NCBI GenBank assembly: GCA_019233755.1
Contig: JAFAMD010000051.1
Location: forward strand, 1 to 47,569
Direction of reading: 5' to 3'
Source: Acidobacteriaceae bacterium
Lineage (GTDB): Bacteria; Acidobacteriota; Terriglobia; Bryobacterales; Bryobacteraceae
DNA: 47,569 nucleotides
Shown here in pieces: positions 15,876 through 25,385 of this stretch (its first letter is position 1; each line of letters begins with the position of its first letter). The position numbers and the translations under genes are program-made. The notes beneath the pieces were generated by a model. That model worked only from the letters and a program-made list of their open reading frames with translations, was not told where the DNA came from and searched no databases.

Positions 15876-16806
15876 CGGTATTCTGCGGCTCTGGTTCCGG
15901 GCGGGTTGGCGTTTCCGGTTCGCTCTCGGTTGCGGGGGCCACGAGCTCGGCTTCCCTTTGCGGCTCGGCCGGGGCGTCCGGAGGCGCGGCTTCCGGCTCA
16001 TCGGTCAGCGAAAGCCGGCCAAGTTCCTCGAACTCCTTCAGAGTGGGAAGCTCCGAGAGAGAATTCAAACCGAACTGAACCAGGAACTCGCGCGTGGTTT
16101 TGTATAGCATCGGCTTACCGAGCACATTCTTGCGCCCGGCTGCCGCGATCAGTTTCCGGTCGAGCAGGGTTTTTAAAACGCCCGCGCCCTGCACGCCGCG
16201 GATATCCATGATCTCCGGACCGGTAATGGGCTGTTTGTAGGCAATGACAGCGAGCGTCTCCAGCGCGGCGAGCGAGAGCTTCAAGGGCGGCTGAAGATTT
16301 CTCACGAAGCGGCGAATCGATTCGTGATGTTCGGGCTTGGTTGACATCTTGTAGCCGCCGGCGATCTCGCGAATCGATAAGCCGCGATCGGGCGAGGCGT
16401 ACTCAGCGACCAACTGGTCCAGGATCTCCTTCACTTGCTCAACGGGCTGTTCGACGGCAGTGGCAATCTGTTCGACAATCAGCGGTTCGTCGGTGATGTA
16501 AATAGCGGCTTCGATGACAGCCTTCAGAGCAGCCAGCGGATCGGTCGAGGGAGCCGGTGCGGTGACGGCTTCTGCAATGACGACGTCGTCCACCCCGACT
16601 TCCTGCGCCGCGATTTCCTGCGCGGCAATTTCTTCCGCGGCAACTTCCTGCGCGGCGACTTCTTCGATAGCGACGACATCGACAACTGGGTCGTCGCCGA
16701 AGGCTTCGGAGGGGACTGCCTCTGAAATCTGCTCTTCGACCGTTTCTGTTGGTTGATCGCCGCTGCCGGGCTGCGCGGTCTCTTCAGCCTGCTCTACTTC
16801 TTCCAT
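15868..16806 (-). CDS. scpB: Chromosome segregation and condensation protein ScpB
   Basis: A 312-residue ScpB, the kleisin-partner (kite) subunit of the SMC-ScpAB condensin complex. The winged-helix core runs from about 90 (LAALKAVIEAAIYITDEPL) to about 255 and includes the hallmark LSLAALETLAVIAYKQPITGPEI and RGVQGAGVLKTLLDRKLI. Flanking it are a long acidic N-terminal extension of about 85 residues, with repeated VAAQEVAAEEIAAQE units, and a proline/glutamate-rich tail of about 55 residues. Typical ScpB proteins are under 200 residues, so the extensions are unusual. It follows scpA by 8 bases. Confidence 0.95.
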   Translation of the reverse strand: MEEVEQAEETAQPGSGDQPTETVEEQISEAVPSEAFGDDPVVDVVAIEEVAAQEVAAEEIAAQEIAAQEVGVDDVVIAEAVTAPAPSTDPLAALKAVIEAAIYITDEPLIVEQIATAVEQPVEQVKEILDQLVAEYASPDRGLSIREIAGGYKMSTKPEHHESIRRFVRNLQPPLKLSLAALETLAVIAYKQPITGPEIMDIRGVQGAGVLKTLLDRKLIAAAGRKNVLGKPMLYKTTREFLVQFGLNSLSELPTLKEFEELGRLSLTDEPEAAPPDAPAEPQREAELVAPATESEPETPTRPEPEPQNTDA

Positions 16807-16814
16807 GCTGTCCG

Positions 16815-17600
16815 TTAGTGGTAATCCTCTTCTACCGAGGCGAGATCTTCAGCCTTCTCTTTTGCTTCTTCAAACCCCGGACCGCGCTGCAGACCGATGT
16901 CGCCGAATGCCTCACCCTGCGTGATTTGAACCGCTTGCCGTTTCACCAGCTCAAGGATCGCAAGGAACAGGCTGATCATGGCGCGGCGGCTGCGCTGGCG
17001 TTCGAACAACTGCGTCGCGGAGATGCTGTCCTGGCGGCGCGACCTGGCAAGCTGAGCCCGCACAAGCTGCATCATCTCCGGCACGCTGACGTTCTCTTTG
17101 CCGATCTCGTACATGGGCCGGTTTTTGGCTCGCTCGAGCACGACCTGAAATGTTTTGACAAGATCGAAGATGCCGATGGCAAGCGCCGGGCCCTCGTCTT
17201 CATTGAGGAACTGCTCGATCTGCGGATTGGACCAGATGGCCTCTTCCACCACGCGCTTCTGCTGAAGCATTTCCGCCGCATTTTTGAAGCGCTCGTGTTC
17301 GATGAGGCGCTCTACGAGTTCGGCGCGCGGATCTTCTTCCGGCGAGATCTTCTCGAGTTCGGGATCCTTCGGCAGCAGCAGCTTGCTCTTGATGTGAATG
17401 AGCGTCGCGGCCATATAGACGAACTCGGAGCTCAACTCGATGTCGAGTTCCATGGCCTTCTGCATGTAGTCGAGGTATTGCGCCGTGATCTTGGCGATCG
17501 GGATGTCGTAGATGTTGATCTGCTGCCTGCGGATGAGGTCAAGCAGCAAGTCCAGTGGCCCCTCGTACTGCTCGAGATGGAAGTTTAAGGCCGAAGACAC
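16815..17600 (-). CDS. scpA: Segregation and condensation protein ScpA
   Basis: A 261-residue kleisin of the SMC condensin. The N-terminal motif LEQYEGPLDLLLDLIRRQQINIYDIPIAKIT is almost diagnostic, followed by SSEFVYMAATLIHIKSKLLLP. The C-terminal winged helix that contacts the SMC head is at about 180-245. ScpA bridges the two SMC heads and recruits ScpB. It lies 69 bp downstream of leuD on the same strand and may share its transcript. Confidence 0.95.
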   Translation of the reverse strand: MSSALNFHLEQYEGPLDLLLDLIRRQQINIYDIPIAKITAQYLDYMQKAMELDIELSSEFVYMAATLIHIKSKLLLPKDPELEKISPEEDPRAELVERLIEHERFKNAAEMLQQKRVVEEAIWSNPQIEQFLNEDEGPALAIGIFDLVKTFQVVLERAKNRPMYEIGKENVSVPEMMQLVRAQLARSRRQDSISATQLFERQRSRRAMISLFLAILELVKRQAVQITQGEAFGDIGLQRGPGFEEAKEKAEDLASVEEDYH

Positions 17601-17669
17601 TAGCTACACCATAGCATGTAAACCCGCTATTTTCGGGGCTTCCGAAGTGCCGGCGGGCAGCGTCCTGTT

Positions 17670-18278
17670 CTACGCGAGGGTATCGATCGACAGCGTGCGC
17701 TTTGCCTCATATGCCGCGATCTCGGGTGCCTGCTGCAGGATGTAGCCGAGCTCATCCACGCCTTCAAGCATGCAGTACTTGGCGAATTCGTCGATGGGAA
17801 ACGTCACCGTGGAACCGTTTGGAAGCGTGAGCTTCTGCTCGGCGAGATTCACTGTCACGGTGGCGGCGGGATCGGCGGCGATAGCGGCAAACAAGGCTTT
17901 GTGCGCATCCGCCGGAACGATGATGGGCAGCAGCGAGTTCTTGAGAGAGTTGCCGCGGAAGATATCCGCAAAAGAAGTGCTGATGACAGCGCGGAAACCG
18001 TACTGCGTGAGCGCCCAGGGGGCGTGCTCGCGGGAGCTGCCGCAGCCGAAGTTGTCGCCCGCCAGCAGAACCTGGGCCGCATGCCCTTCCGGCTTATTCA
18101 GGATGAAATCCGGATTCGGTTTGGCTTCGGCGCCGTAGCGCCAGTCGAAGAACAACTGATCGCCCAGGCCGGCCTTCGAAATGGTCTTGAGGAAGCGGGC
18201 GGGAATGATCTGATCCGTATCGATGTTGTCGATGGGCAGGGGTGCAAGCCGGCTGGTGAAGGTGGTGAATTTTTCCAT
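17670..18278 (-). CDS. leuD: 3-isopropylmalate dehydratase small subunit
   Basis: A 202-residue LeuD, swivelling-domain subunit of isopropylmalate isomerase, which converts 2- to 3-isopropylmalate with LeuC. Family landmarks are the opening TFTSRLAPLPIDNIDTDQIIPARFLK, then NFGCGSSREHAPWAL (substrate loop) and VISTSFADIFRGNSLKN. It follows leuC by 23 bp in a leuA-B-C-D run. Confidence 0.97.
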   Translation of the reverse strand: MEKFTTFTSRLAPLPIDNIDTDQIIPARFLKTISKAGLGDQLFFDWRYGAEAKPNPDFILNKPEGHAAQVLLAGDNFGCGSSREHAPWALTQYGFRAVISTSFADIFRGNSLKNSLLPIIVPADAHKALFAAIAADPAATVTVNLAEQKLTLPNGSTVTFPIDEFAKYCMLEGVDELGYILQQAPEIAAYEAKRTLSIDTLA

Positions 18279-18301
18279 CTCTCGCGGTTGTTCCTTCGTT
18301 C

Positions 18302-19729
18302 TTATAGCAGCGTCCTGGCATCGGTGACGACGCCGGTGATGGCACTCGCGGCCGCGGTGAGCGGGCTGGCCAGAAACGTTCGCCCACCCTTGCCCTGGCG
18401 GCCTTCAAAATTGCGGTTGCTGGTCGAAACGCTATATTCGCCAGGCTGGAGCTGGTCGCCATTCATGGCAATGCACATGGAACAGCCCGCCTCGCGCCAA
18501 TCGGCGCCGGCTTCTTTGAAGATGCGGTCGAGGCCTTCGGCCTGCGCCTGCTGCTTCACCTGCTGCGAACCCGGCACGACCATCACGCGCACCTTCGGGT
18601 TCACCTTGCGGCCCTTGAGAATTTTTGCGGCGGCGCGGAGATCGGAGATGCGGGAGTTCGTGCAGCTACCGATGAACACCACGTTGACGGGATGCCCGAG
18701 CAGAGGCTTGCCGGCGGGCAGATCCATGTAACGCAGCGCTTTGCCGAGCGAGTCACGCTCCAGGGGATCGCTGATCGAAGACGGGTCGGGAACTACCGAA
18801 GTGATGGGGATGCCCATACCCGGGTTGGTACCGAAGGTGATCATGGGCTCGAGCGCGCTGGCATCGATCTCAATTCGCTTGTCGTACTTGGCGCCTTCGT
18901 CCGTCGGCAACTGACGCCACAGAGCCACCGCGTTTTCCCAGGCTGCCCCCTTGGGCACGTAATGCCGGCCGGCGAGGTACTGATAGGTGGTGTCGTCCGG
19001 CGCTACCATACCGGCGCGTGCGCCGCCTTCGATCGACATATTGCAGATGGTCATCCGCTCTTCCATGGAAAGCGAACGAATGGCCGAGCCGGTGTATTCG
19101 AACACACAGCCGGTGCCGCCGCCGATGCCGATGCGCGAGATCAGGTTGAGGATGATGTCCTTGGCGCCGACGCCGGACTTCAAGGTACCATCGACACGCA
19201 CTTCATACGTCTTCGAGCGCGTCTGCAGCAGGCACTGGCTGGCGAGAACATGCTCTACCTGGCTGGTGCCGATGCCGAATGCCAGGGCACCGAATGCGCC
19301 ATGCGTGGCGGTGTGGCTGTCGCCGCAGACCACCGTCATGCCCGGCTGCGTCAGACCCTGCTCCGGGCCGATGACGTGCACAATGCCTTGTTTGTCGCTG
19401 TGCGGGCCGTAAAAGGGGACGCCGAAGTCGCGGCAGTTCTTCTCGAATTGCGTGATCTGCGCCTCGGCCACCTTGTCGAGAATCGGCAGGGAGCGATCAT
19501 GCGTAGGGATGCTGTGGTCGGTGGTGCCGATGGTCAGATCGGGCCGGCGCACCTTGAGGCCGCGCTCGCGCAGGCCGGCGAACGCCTGCGGCGAGGTTAC
19601 TTCGTGCACCAGGTGCAGGTCAATATAGAGCAGCGTAGGCGCCCCGGCCCGCTCCGCGACAACGTGGTTATCCCAAACTTTCTCGATAATCGTGCGAGGT
19701 TTCGGCCTCGCGTCATTTCCCTTTGACAT
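18302..19729 (-). CDS. leuC: 3-isopropylmalate dehydratase large subunit
   Basis: A 475-residue LeuC, the [4Fe-4S] aconitase-like subunit. Visible landmarks are [52 protein letters not shown] and the cluster cysteines in [15 protein letters not shown] and [13 protein letters not shown] three codons upstream (19738) is possible, but the ATG at 19729 gives the normal MSKGN-type start. It lies 52 bp after leuB. Confidence 0.96.
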   Translation of the reverse strand: MSKGNDARPKPRTIIEKVWDNHVVAERAGAPTLLYIDLHLVHEVTSPQAFAGLRERGLKVRRPDLTIGTTDHSIPTHDRSLPILDKVAEAQITQFEKNCRDFGVPFYGPHSDKQGIVHVIGPEQGLTQPGMTVVCGDSHTATHGAFGALAFGIGTSQVEHVLASQCLLQTRSKTYEVRVDGTLKSGVGAKDIILNLISRIGIGGGTGCVFEYTGSAIRSLSMEERMTICNMSIEGGARAGMVAPDDTTYQYLAGRHYVPKGAAWENAVALWRQLPTDEGAKYDKRIEIDASALEPMITFGTNPGMGIPITSVVPDPSSISDPLERDSLGKALRYMDLPAGKPLLGHPVNVVFIGSCTNSRISDLRAAAKILKGRKVNPKVRVMVVPGSQQVKQQAQAEGLDRIFKEAGADWREAGCSMCIAMNGDQLQPGEYSVSTSNRNFEGRQGKGGRTFLASPLTAAASAITGVVTDARTLL

Positions 19730-19781
19730 TTTGCCCAATCTGACTTGCTGCCTTCGCAGCGCTTATCTTGTCGCCCTGTAA

Positions 19782-20885
19782 TCAGGCGATGGCGGCGTGT
19801 GCGGAGAGCGCTTCGCACACCGCATCGCCCACTTCACTCGTACTGGCAGGCGTGCCGGCAGGCTTGAGGTCCGCCGTTACGCGCCCGGCGTTCAACACAT
19901 TTTCAATCGCACCGTACACCGCTCGCGCTTCTTCGGTGAGACCAAAGCTGTACTCGAGCAGAGCGGCCACCGAACCAATAGCGCCCAGCGGATTCGCTTT
20001 GTTCTTGCCTGCAATATCGGGCGCCGAGCCGTGCACAGGTTCATAAAGCCCGACCCATGCGCCCGACGGCCGCTTATCTCCAATAGACGCCGACGGAAGC
20101 ATGCCGATGGATCCGGCCAGAACGGCGCCTTCATCACTCAAGATATCGCCAAACATGTTTTCGGTCAGCACCACATCGAAGCGCCTGGGCTGCAAGACCA
20201 ACTGCATGGCACAGTTGTCGACCAGAATATGGTCAAGCGTGACATCCGGGTACCGGGCTGCAATCTCGGTGACCACCCGGCGCCAGAGCTGCGAGTTTTC
20301 GAGCACATTCGATTTGTCGACGCTGGTAACCTTTTTCCGGCGCTTGCCCGCGAGCTGAAACGCCATGTGGGCCACGCGCTCAATCTCAGGTCTGGTGTAG
20401 ATCATGGTGTTGACGGCGCGTTCTTCCGCGCCACTGCCGGAGATGCCTCGCGGCGTTCCGTAGTAGAGTCCGCCGGTCAATTCGCGGACGATGATCATGT
20501 CGGTGCCGTCGACGAGCTCGTTCTTGAGGGGCGATGAGTTAATCAGTGCTTTGTAAGAACGCACCGGCCGCAGGTTGGCGTAGACGCCGAGTGCCTTGCG
20601 GATGCCGAGCAATCCACGCTCAGGCCGTTTCTCGGGAGGCGCGTTGTCAAACTCCGGCAGGCCTACCGCGCCCAGGAGTGTGGCATCCGTCTTTAAGGCC
20701 AGTTCGCGCGTCTCGTCGGGGAACGGAACCCCGGTCTTCTGGATGGCGATTCCGCCGAGCAACCCTTCGCTCAGCGTCAGCTCGTGTTTGAAAGCAGACG
20801 CAACTTGGCGCAGTACCTTTACGGCTTCGCGCGTAACTTCCACGCCTATGCCGTCGCCCGGCAACAAGAGGATATTCAGATTCAT
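19782..20885 (-). CDS. leuB: 3-isopropylmalate dehydrogenase
   Basis: A 367-residue LeuB, which oxidatively decarboxylates 3-isopropylmalate with NAD. The opening [21 protein letters not shown], the substrate motif [14 protein letters not shown], the ELTGGLYYG segment, [14 protein letters not shown] and the metal-binding [13 protein letters not shown] are all intact, as is the NAD-binding [20 protein letters not shown]. It lies 26 bp after leuA. Confidence 0.97.
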   Translation of the reverse strand: MNLNILLLPGDGIGVEVTREAVKVLRQVASAFKHELTLSEGLLGGIAIQKTGVPFPDETRELALKTDATLLGAVGLPEFDNAPPEKRPERGLLGIRKALGVYANLRPVRSYKALINSSPLKNELVDGTDMIIVRELTGGLYYGTPRGISGSGAEERAVNTMIYTRPEIERVAHMAFQLAGKRRKKVTSVDKSNVLENSQLWRRVVTEIAARYPDVTLDHILVDNCAMQLVLQPRRFDVVLTENMFGDILSDEGAVLAGSIGMLPSASIGDKRPSGAWVGLYEPVHGSAPDIAGKNKANPLGAIGSVAALLEYSFGLTEEARAVYGAIENVLNAGRVTADLKPAGTPASTSEVGDAVCEALSAHAAIA

Positions 20886-20911
20886 CGATTAGGGAATAAG
20901 CGGGGTAATCT

Positions 20912-22081
20912 TCAGTGTGCGACGGTGGCGGCACCACGTGCCACCACTTCTTCTACGAGGCTCGCAATTTCATCATTGCGCAGGCCCTTTTTGTTGTCGG
21001 CGAGGTGCGTAAATCTGTGGTACACCTCTTCCAGTTCTTCTTTGGAAAGCGTATATCCGAGATCCTCGGCACGCTTTTTCAAGGCATGGCGCCCGCTGTG
21101 CTTGCCCAGAACGAGACGGCTCTCAGGCACACCCACCGACGCGGGACTGATGATCTCATAGGTCGACGGATTCTTCAGATACCCGTCCTGATGGATGCCG
21201 GCCTCATGGGCGAAGGCGTTTTCGCCAACGATGGCCTTATTCGGCTGAGGTCCGAAGCTGATGAACCGGGTCAGGATCTGGCTGGCGGGAAACAGCCTCT
21301 CAGTATTAATTCCGGTTTCGAAAGGCAGCCGGTCATGGCGCGTTTTGAACGCCATCACTAGTTCTTCCAAAGCCGCATTGCCGGCCCGCTCGCCGATGCC
21401 ATTGATGGTGCACTCGATCTGCCGGGCACCTGCTGCCACAGCGGCCAGCGAGTTGGCGACGGCCAGTCCGAGATCATCATGGCAGTGGACGCTGACGATA
21501 GCACGGTCGCCCAGAGCGTTCACAATGCGGCCGATCAATTCGGCGTACTCGCCGGGGACCGAATAGCCCACCGTATCTGGCAGATTTACTGTGCGTGCGC
21601 CTGCTTCGACGACCGCCCTGCAGACCTTTTCCAGATACTCTTGATCGGTCCGGGTTGCATCTTCCGCCGAAAATTCCACATCATCCGTATAGTTGCGAGC
21701 TAGTGTAACCGCAGCTACAGCGTCATCTAATACCTGCTGGCGGGTCTTTCTGAGCTTATGCTGCAGATGAATATCGCTTGTCGCGATAAATGTATGTATT
21801 CGCGGTCGTTTCGCATGTTCGAGTGCCTTTGCGGCACGCTCCACATCGAGAGTGGATGCCCGAGCAAGCGCCGCCACCTGTACCCAAGGGAACTGCCGGC
21901 TGACTGCATCGACTGCTTCGAAGTCGCCTTCGGAGGCAATAGGAAAGCCCGCTTCCAGAATGTCGACCCCGAGATCCGCCAGAGCAGCAGCCATCTTCAG
22001 CTTCTCAGGCGTAGTCATGCTACATCCCGGCGATTGTTCGCCATCGCGCAACGTGGTGTCGAAGATGTACACTCGGCTCAA
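20912..22081 (-). CDS. leuA: 2-isopropylmalate synthase, short form without regulatory domain
   Basis: A 389-residue enzyme with the HMGL-like TIM barrel ([18 protein letters not shown], metal-site [17 protein letters not shown], and [18 protein letters not shown]) and the linker subdomains with [15 protein letters not shown]. It ends near [18 protein letters not shown] and so lacks the C-terminal ~120-residue LeuA dimer domain that binds leucine in full-length enzymes of about 510 residues. TTG at 22081 is the start, with AAGGAG seven bases before it. Position in leuABCD makes leucine synthesis the obvious role, but homocitrate or other acyl-CoA chain-elongation activity by a short form cannot be excluded. 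Confidence 0.93.
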   Translation of the reverse strand: MSRVYIFDTTLRDGEQSPGCSMTTPEKLKMAAALADLGVDILEAGFPIASEGDFEAVDAVSRQFPWVQVAALARASTLDVERAAKALEHAKRPRIHTFIATSDIHLQHKLRKTRQQVLDDAVAAVTLARNYTDDVEFSAEDATRTDQEYLEKVCRAVVEAGARTVNLPDTVGYSVPGEYAELIGRIVNALGDRAIVSVHCHDDLGLAVANSLAAVAAGARQIECTINGIGERAGNAALEELVMAFKTRHDRLPFETGINTERLFPASQILTRFISFGPQPNKAIVGENAFAHEAGIHQDGYLKNPSTYEIISPASVGVPESRLVLGKHSGRHALKKRAEDLGYTLSKEELEEVYHRFTHLADNKKGLRNDEIASLVEEVVARGAATVAH

Positions 22082-22217
22082 GGTAGTACTCCTTACTGCG
22101 GGGTCTTTTAAGGAACTTCCCTTATCGTAAATTAATGTTCTTGATTATGCAAATTTATAGTGATGTGGCCTAGTATTAGCTACAATGATGGCATAAACGC
22201 CTAGGCTGGGGGGCGTT
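22082..22217. promoter_or_regulatory. AT-rich divergent promoter region between leuA and lysR
   Basis: This 136-bp gap between divergent leuA and the LysR gene is clearly more AT-rich than its surroundings (AAATTAATG, ATTATGCAAATTTATAG). LysR-type regulators usually bind T-N11-A dyads in such a gap and control both genes. I cannot pick one site with confidence. The lysR ribosome site GGGGGG lies just before its ATG. Confidence 0.45.
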
Positions 22218-23126
22218 ATGGAACTGTATCCACTAAAAGTCTTTCTTACGGTAGCGACTGAACGCAGTTTTTCGCGCGCGGGCGAGAAATTGCTGCGAAC
22301 GCAGCCGGCTATTTCGATAGCCATTCAACGGCTGGAAAGCGATCTCAAAGAGAAATTGATTGATCGGTCCGGGCGTGAACTGCTGCTTACAGATGCGGGC
22401 CGCGTCGTTTTAGAATATGCCCGACGCTTCCAGAGCCTGGAGGCTGATCTCGAGAACGCGCTGCGTGAATTAAAAGACAATTACGCAGGCCGGCTTGCGA
22501 TTGGGGCGAATGAATCGACCTCTCTCTATCTCATTCAACATATTGAGCAGTACCGGCGCCTTTTCCCTAAGGTGAAGGTGCAGGTTCGCCGATCAGAATC
22601 GAGCAAAATTCCATCGCAACTGCTGGATGGCGGCCTGGAGTTAGGGGTTATCAGCTACGATCCGGGAGACGATCACCTTCAATCACAGGTCATCTACACA
22701 GACCGGCTGACGCTGATCATGTCGCCGCAACACCGGTTTGCGAATCGAACCGAACTCTCCATCACGGAACTGGACATGGAGACCTTTATCGCCCACAACG
22801 TGATTTCGCCGTACCGCGAAGCCGTGCTCCGGGAGTTCCAGCGGCAAAAGGTGCCACTGAACATGGATGTGGAGATGCCGACCGTCGAAACGATCCGCCG
22901 ACTGGTGCAGGACAACGAAGGCGTGGCGTTCCTGCCGCGCATGTGTGTAGAGCAGGAGATCAAGCAAGATCTTCTGCGTGAAGTTCGCGTGAAAGAGCTC
23001 AACCTGGAGCGCAAGATACGGCTGGTCTATCCCGCGCGCCGGGCGCTGAGCCACGCCGCGAGGGCCTTCCTCGAGGTCGTCAAGGCCGCGAGCGTGGAAC
23101 CGGCGCCGTTGCAAGAACCGGCGTGA
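22218..23126 (+). CDS. LysR-family transcriptional regulator
   Basis: A 302-residue LysR protein. The N-terminal helix-turn-helix is standard (LKVFLTVATERSFSRAGEKLLRTQPAISIAIQRLE) with LLLTDAGRVVLEYARR after it. The periplasmic-binding-like effector domain follows from about 90. It is divergent from leuABCD and overlaps thiO by 4 bases (GTGA). Likely targets are therefore the leu operon and/or its own lysR-thiO operon. The effector is unknown; an amino acid or keto-acid would fit the neighbours. Confidence 0.9.
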   Translation: MELYPLKVFLTVATERSFSRAGEKLLRTQPAISIAIQRLESDLKEKLIDRSGRELLLTDAGRVVLEYARRFQSLEADLENALRELKDNYAGRLAIGANESTSLYLIQHIEQYRRLFPKVKVQVRRSESSKIPSQLLDGGLELGVISYDPGDDHLQSQVIYTDRLTLIMSPQHRFANRTELSITELDMETFIAHNVISPYREAVLREFQRQKVPLNMDVEMPTVETIRRLVQDNEGVAFLPRMCVEQEIKQDLLREVRVKELNLERKIRLVYPARRALSHAARAFLEVVKAASVEPAPLQEPA

Positions 23127-24229
23127 GGCAGCCAGCTTCTAAGCATCCCCAACTGACACATCGGCAACTAACGGTTGCGATTGCCGGTGGGGGCATCATC
23201 GGCATGTCCGTCGCCTGGCGCATTGCCCAGCAGGGCGGCGAAGTCACAGTCTTCGATAAATCCGAGATCGGTGGAGAAGCAAGCTGGGCGGGCGCAGGTA
23301 TGCTCGCGCCCGGAGGCGAAGTGGAAGGCGCATCGCAGCTCGCTACGCTGGCGATTGAATCGCGCCGACTTTACCCGGAATTTGTTCAGGAATTGGAGCG
23401 AGCCTCGGCTACCGAGATCGATTATCAGGAACGCGGCGCGATCATGCTGGCATATTCCGAGGACGAGCGCGCAGAATTAGAGGCGAAGGCCGCCAGTCAA
23501 GCCGCGCTGGGTATAGCATCCAAGCCACTCACGCCGGCACAAGTGGCAAGCTTCTGGCCGCGCGTGCGCCACGAAGGCCTAGTGGCTGCGCGTTTTTATC
23601 CGGAGGATGCGGTGGTCAATCCGCGAGAAGTGGTGAAAGCCCTCCGCCTGGCGTGTGAGCAACTCGGCGTTTCGTTCATGCCGAACTGCGCGGTAATGCG
23701 CGCGGCAGTTTCGTCAAGCGGCGTCAGCCTGAAGACAAGCCAGGGCGCCTTTCCCTGCGACGCAGCGGTGATTGCAGCCGGAGCATGGAGCAGCTCGATA
23801 CAGGTCGAAGGCGTACCCCCGTTGCCGATATCTGAGCCGGTACGGGGGCACCTGATCGGCTATCACCAGCCGGCCCAAACCTGCGAGACCATCGTCCGGC
23901 ATGGCCACACCTATCTCCTGCAGCGGTCGAATGGCTTGCTCATTGCAGGGTCCTCCGAAGAGCGCGTAGGGTTCGTTCGGGAAGTGAATCCCGGGATCGT
24001 AGGTTCGCTCGTATCGCAAGCCAGCCATGTACTCCCGCATCTGGCGGAAACGACGCCGTCCGAGATCTGGACCGGGTTCCGGCCGAGAAGCGATCAGCTT
24101 CACATCGGAGGGTGGCATTCAAAACGTTTGCTGCTGGCTTACGGACACTATCGCAACGGCATTTTGCTGGCCCCTGTTACCGCCCGGGCTATCGCGGCGG
24201 AGCTCAGCGCCAGTTTGCAAAAGCGCTAG
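23123..24229 (+). CDS. thiO: FAD-dependent glycine oxidase (ThiO-like)
   Basis: A 368-residue flavoprotein of the DAO family. The FAD motif VAIAGGGIIGMSVAWRIAQ is at about 18-36, SWAGAGMLAPGGE follows (typical of ThiO), and the C-terminal YGHYRNGILLAPVTARAIA closes the FAD site. ThiO oxidises glycine to iminoglycine for thiazole synthesis, but no other thi gene is in this window, so a broader amine or D-amino-acid oxidase role is possible. Translation starts at GTG overlapping the lysR stop. Its 3' end overlaps the convergent HipA-like gene by 26 bases. Confidence 0.87.
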   Translation: MRQPASKHPQLTHRQLTVAIAGGGIIGMSVAWRIAQQGGEVTVFDKSEIGGEASWAGAGMLAPGGEVEGASQLATLAIESRRLYPEFVQELERASATEIDYQERGAIMLAYSEDERAELEAKAASQAALGIASKPLTPAQVASFWPRVRHEGLVAARFYPEDAVVNPREVVKALRLACEQLGVSFMPNCAVMRAAVSSSGVSLKTSQGAFPCDAAVIAAGAWSSSIQVEGVPPLPISEPVRGHLIGYHQPAQTCETIVRHGHTYLLQRSNGLLIAGSSEERVGFVREVNPGIVGSLVSQASHVLPHLAETTPSEIWTGFRPRSDQLHIGGWHSKRLLLAYGHYRNGILLAPVTARAIAAELSASLQKR

Positions 24230-25037
24230 CCCGCTTGCGCCACGCGTCGTGGATCAAGTCCGCGACTTTCGCCCGCCTCTTAACAAGCGTCTCGAGCAGT
24301 TGTTCGAGCGCGTCGTCGTCGTTTTCCAGCCATTGCCGGGGAATGCCTTTCCACGCGGCATCAACGACTTCAAGAGGAAAATTCCGGACCATGGTGAGCC
24401 ATGGCTCAAACGAGTCGAGCGAACGCACTTCGTCATACACGGAGGTCCGAAAGTAGAGGCCTTGAATGGGAGAGTCCTGGAAGTTCCAATGCGGGCCGTT
24501 GAACGAAAAGCCGTGGTCGATCATTTGGGCAAAGAACCCGATGCGCGAGGGGGCTTCGCCTTTGAGCGGGGTCCAGGCCTTGGCGCGCGCGCGGAAGAAG
24601 ACCGCCTGCCTGGAGTCGGCGTTTCCAACCCACTTGTCGAAGACGAGCGTGCCGAGGAAATCGACACGATTCTCGATTTTCGCGAGCAGCTTGTCGGGCA
24701 GGAAGTCGAAGATGGCGACGCGATCGGGATGCACGGCCATGCGGGAGCCAAAGTGGATACCTGGGGCGACGGGCTCGCGTCTCGAACCAATGGAGAAATA
24801 GAGTTCGGTGTTCCCGGCGATGAACTCGGGAGTGAGTTCGATCAGCGCAGTATCGGGAACATGGATTTGCAAGTAGCGCAGGAACTCGGCGGCAAGCCAT
24901 TCATTAATCAGAATGCGCCGGTGCTGCGGGTTATTGATGAATTTTGCGACATAGAAGGCGCCGTCTTCTCCTTCCAGGAGATGCGCCTGTGCGCCACCGC
25001 GCATTTTTCGGATCAGGCGGCGGGCACGAACCGGCAT
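24204..25037 (-). CDS. HipA-like kinase-fold protein (HipA_2 type)
   Basis: A 277-residue protein related to the single-domain HipA-like family. The N-terminal lobe has GGAQAHLLEGEDGAFYVAKFI, a probable ATP-site lysine segment. IFDFLPDKLLAKIENRVDFLGTLVFDKWVGNADSRQ carries the DKWxxNxD-type catalytic/Mg motif, and MIDHGFSF corresponds to the metal-binding D-x-G loop. No HipB-like antitoxin gene is adjacent, so it is probably not a classical toxin-antitoxin pair. Targets are unknown. Confidence 0.8.
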   Translation of the reverse strand: MPVRARRLIRKMRGGAQAHLLEGEDGAFYVAKFINNPQHRRILINEWLAAEFLRYLQIHVPDTALIELTPEFIAGNTELYFSIGSRREPVAPGIHFGSRMAVHPDRVAIFDFLPDKLLAKIENRVDFLGTLVFDKWVGNADSRQAVFFRARAKAWTPLKGEAPSRIGFFAQMIDHGFSFNGPHWNFQDSPIQGLYFRTSVYDEVRSLDSFEPWLTMVRNFPLEVVDAAWKGIPRQWLENDDDALEQLLETLVKRRAKVADLIHDAWRKRASAFANWR

Positions 25038-25079
25038 GGAGAGAAGCCTAATGAGAGAATCAGGCTAGATTCAAACTGA

Positions 25080-25319
25080 ATGAACAGGAGTATGAACAAA
25101 CGAATGGCTGAACAACCAACAGAGAACCACCCGTCGAGGAACCCGGACGAGGTCGCCCTGGAGCTGATGAAGTTCGTCGCGGTAACAACGGGATACGGCA
25201 AAGGCACACCGACGGCTGGCTTTGGCGGCAAGGGCCCGCGTTCAGCAGAAGAATACGCCGATTCGCTGCTCGAGCTCTTTGAACGCTGCCGTTCGATTGT
25301 GCGCAAAGAGCCCAATTAG
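25080..25319 (+). CDS. Small hypothetical protein
   Basis: A 79-residue protein without recognisable family. It begins with three possible ATG codons (25080, 25092, 25104); an AGGAG lies between the first two. The body (NPDEVALELMKFVAVTTGYG, a glycine-rich stretch, then SAEEYADSLLELFERCRSIV) looks like one or two soluble helices around a flexible loop. Composition and codon use match neighbouring genes. It diverges from the HipA-like gene. Confidence 0.6.
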   Translation: MNRSMNKRMAEQPTENHPSRNPDEVALELMKFVAVTTGYGKGTPTAGFGGKGPRSAEEYADSLLELFERCRSIVRKEPN

Positions 25320-25331
25320 CGCAGCGTGTGC

Positions 25332-25379
25332 GGGCCGGGTGGTTGTCGACGGAACAAGGCGCGATGCAAAGACCCGGCC
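25332..25379. terminator. Possible two-way terminator or inverted repeat
   Basis: GGCCGGGT (25333-25340) is matched in inverse by ACCCGGCC (25372-25379), with a 31-base loop, between two converging genes. There is no clear T-run, so the terminator reading is tentative. Confidence 0.3.
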
Positions 25380-25385
25380 TACGCG

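Noticed and set aside
15868..16001. Longer start for the pseudouridine synthase at 16001
   Set aside because: The extra 42 residues are Arg/Pro-rich, lie over the scpB 3' end and are absent from the family; the MPEERLQKIL start at 15875 fits the S4 domain.
16749..17588. Long plus-strand open frame of 279 codons
   Set aside because: It is the antisense shadow of scpA, whose family motifs are unmistakable on the other strand.
18692..19726. Plus-strand open frame of 344 codons
   Set aside because: Shadow of leuC, created by its high GC third positions; the translation is low-complexity and family-less.
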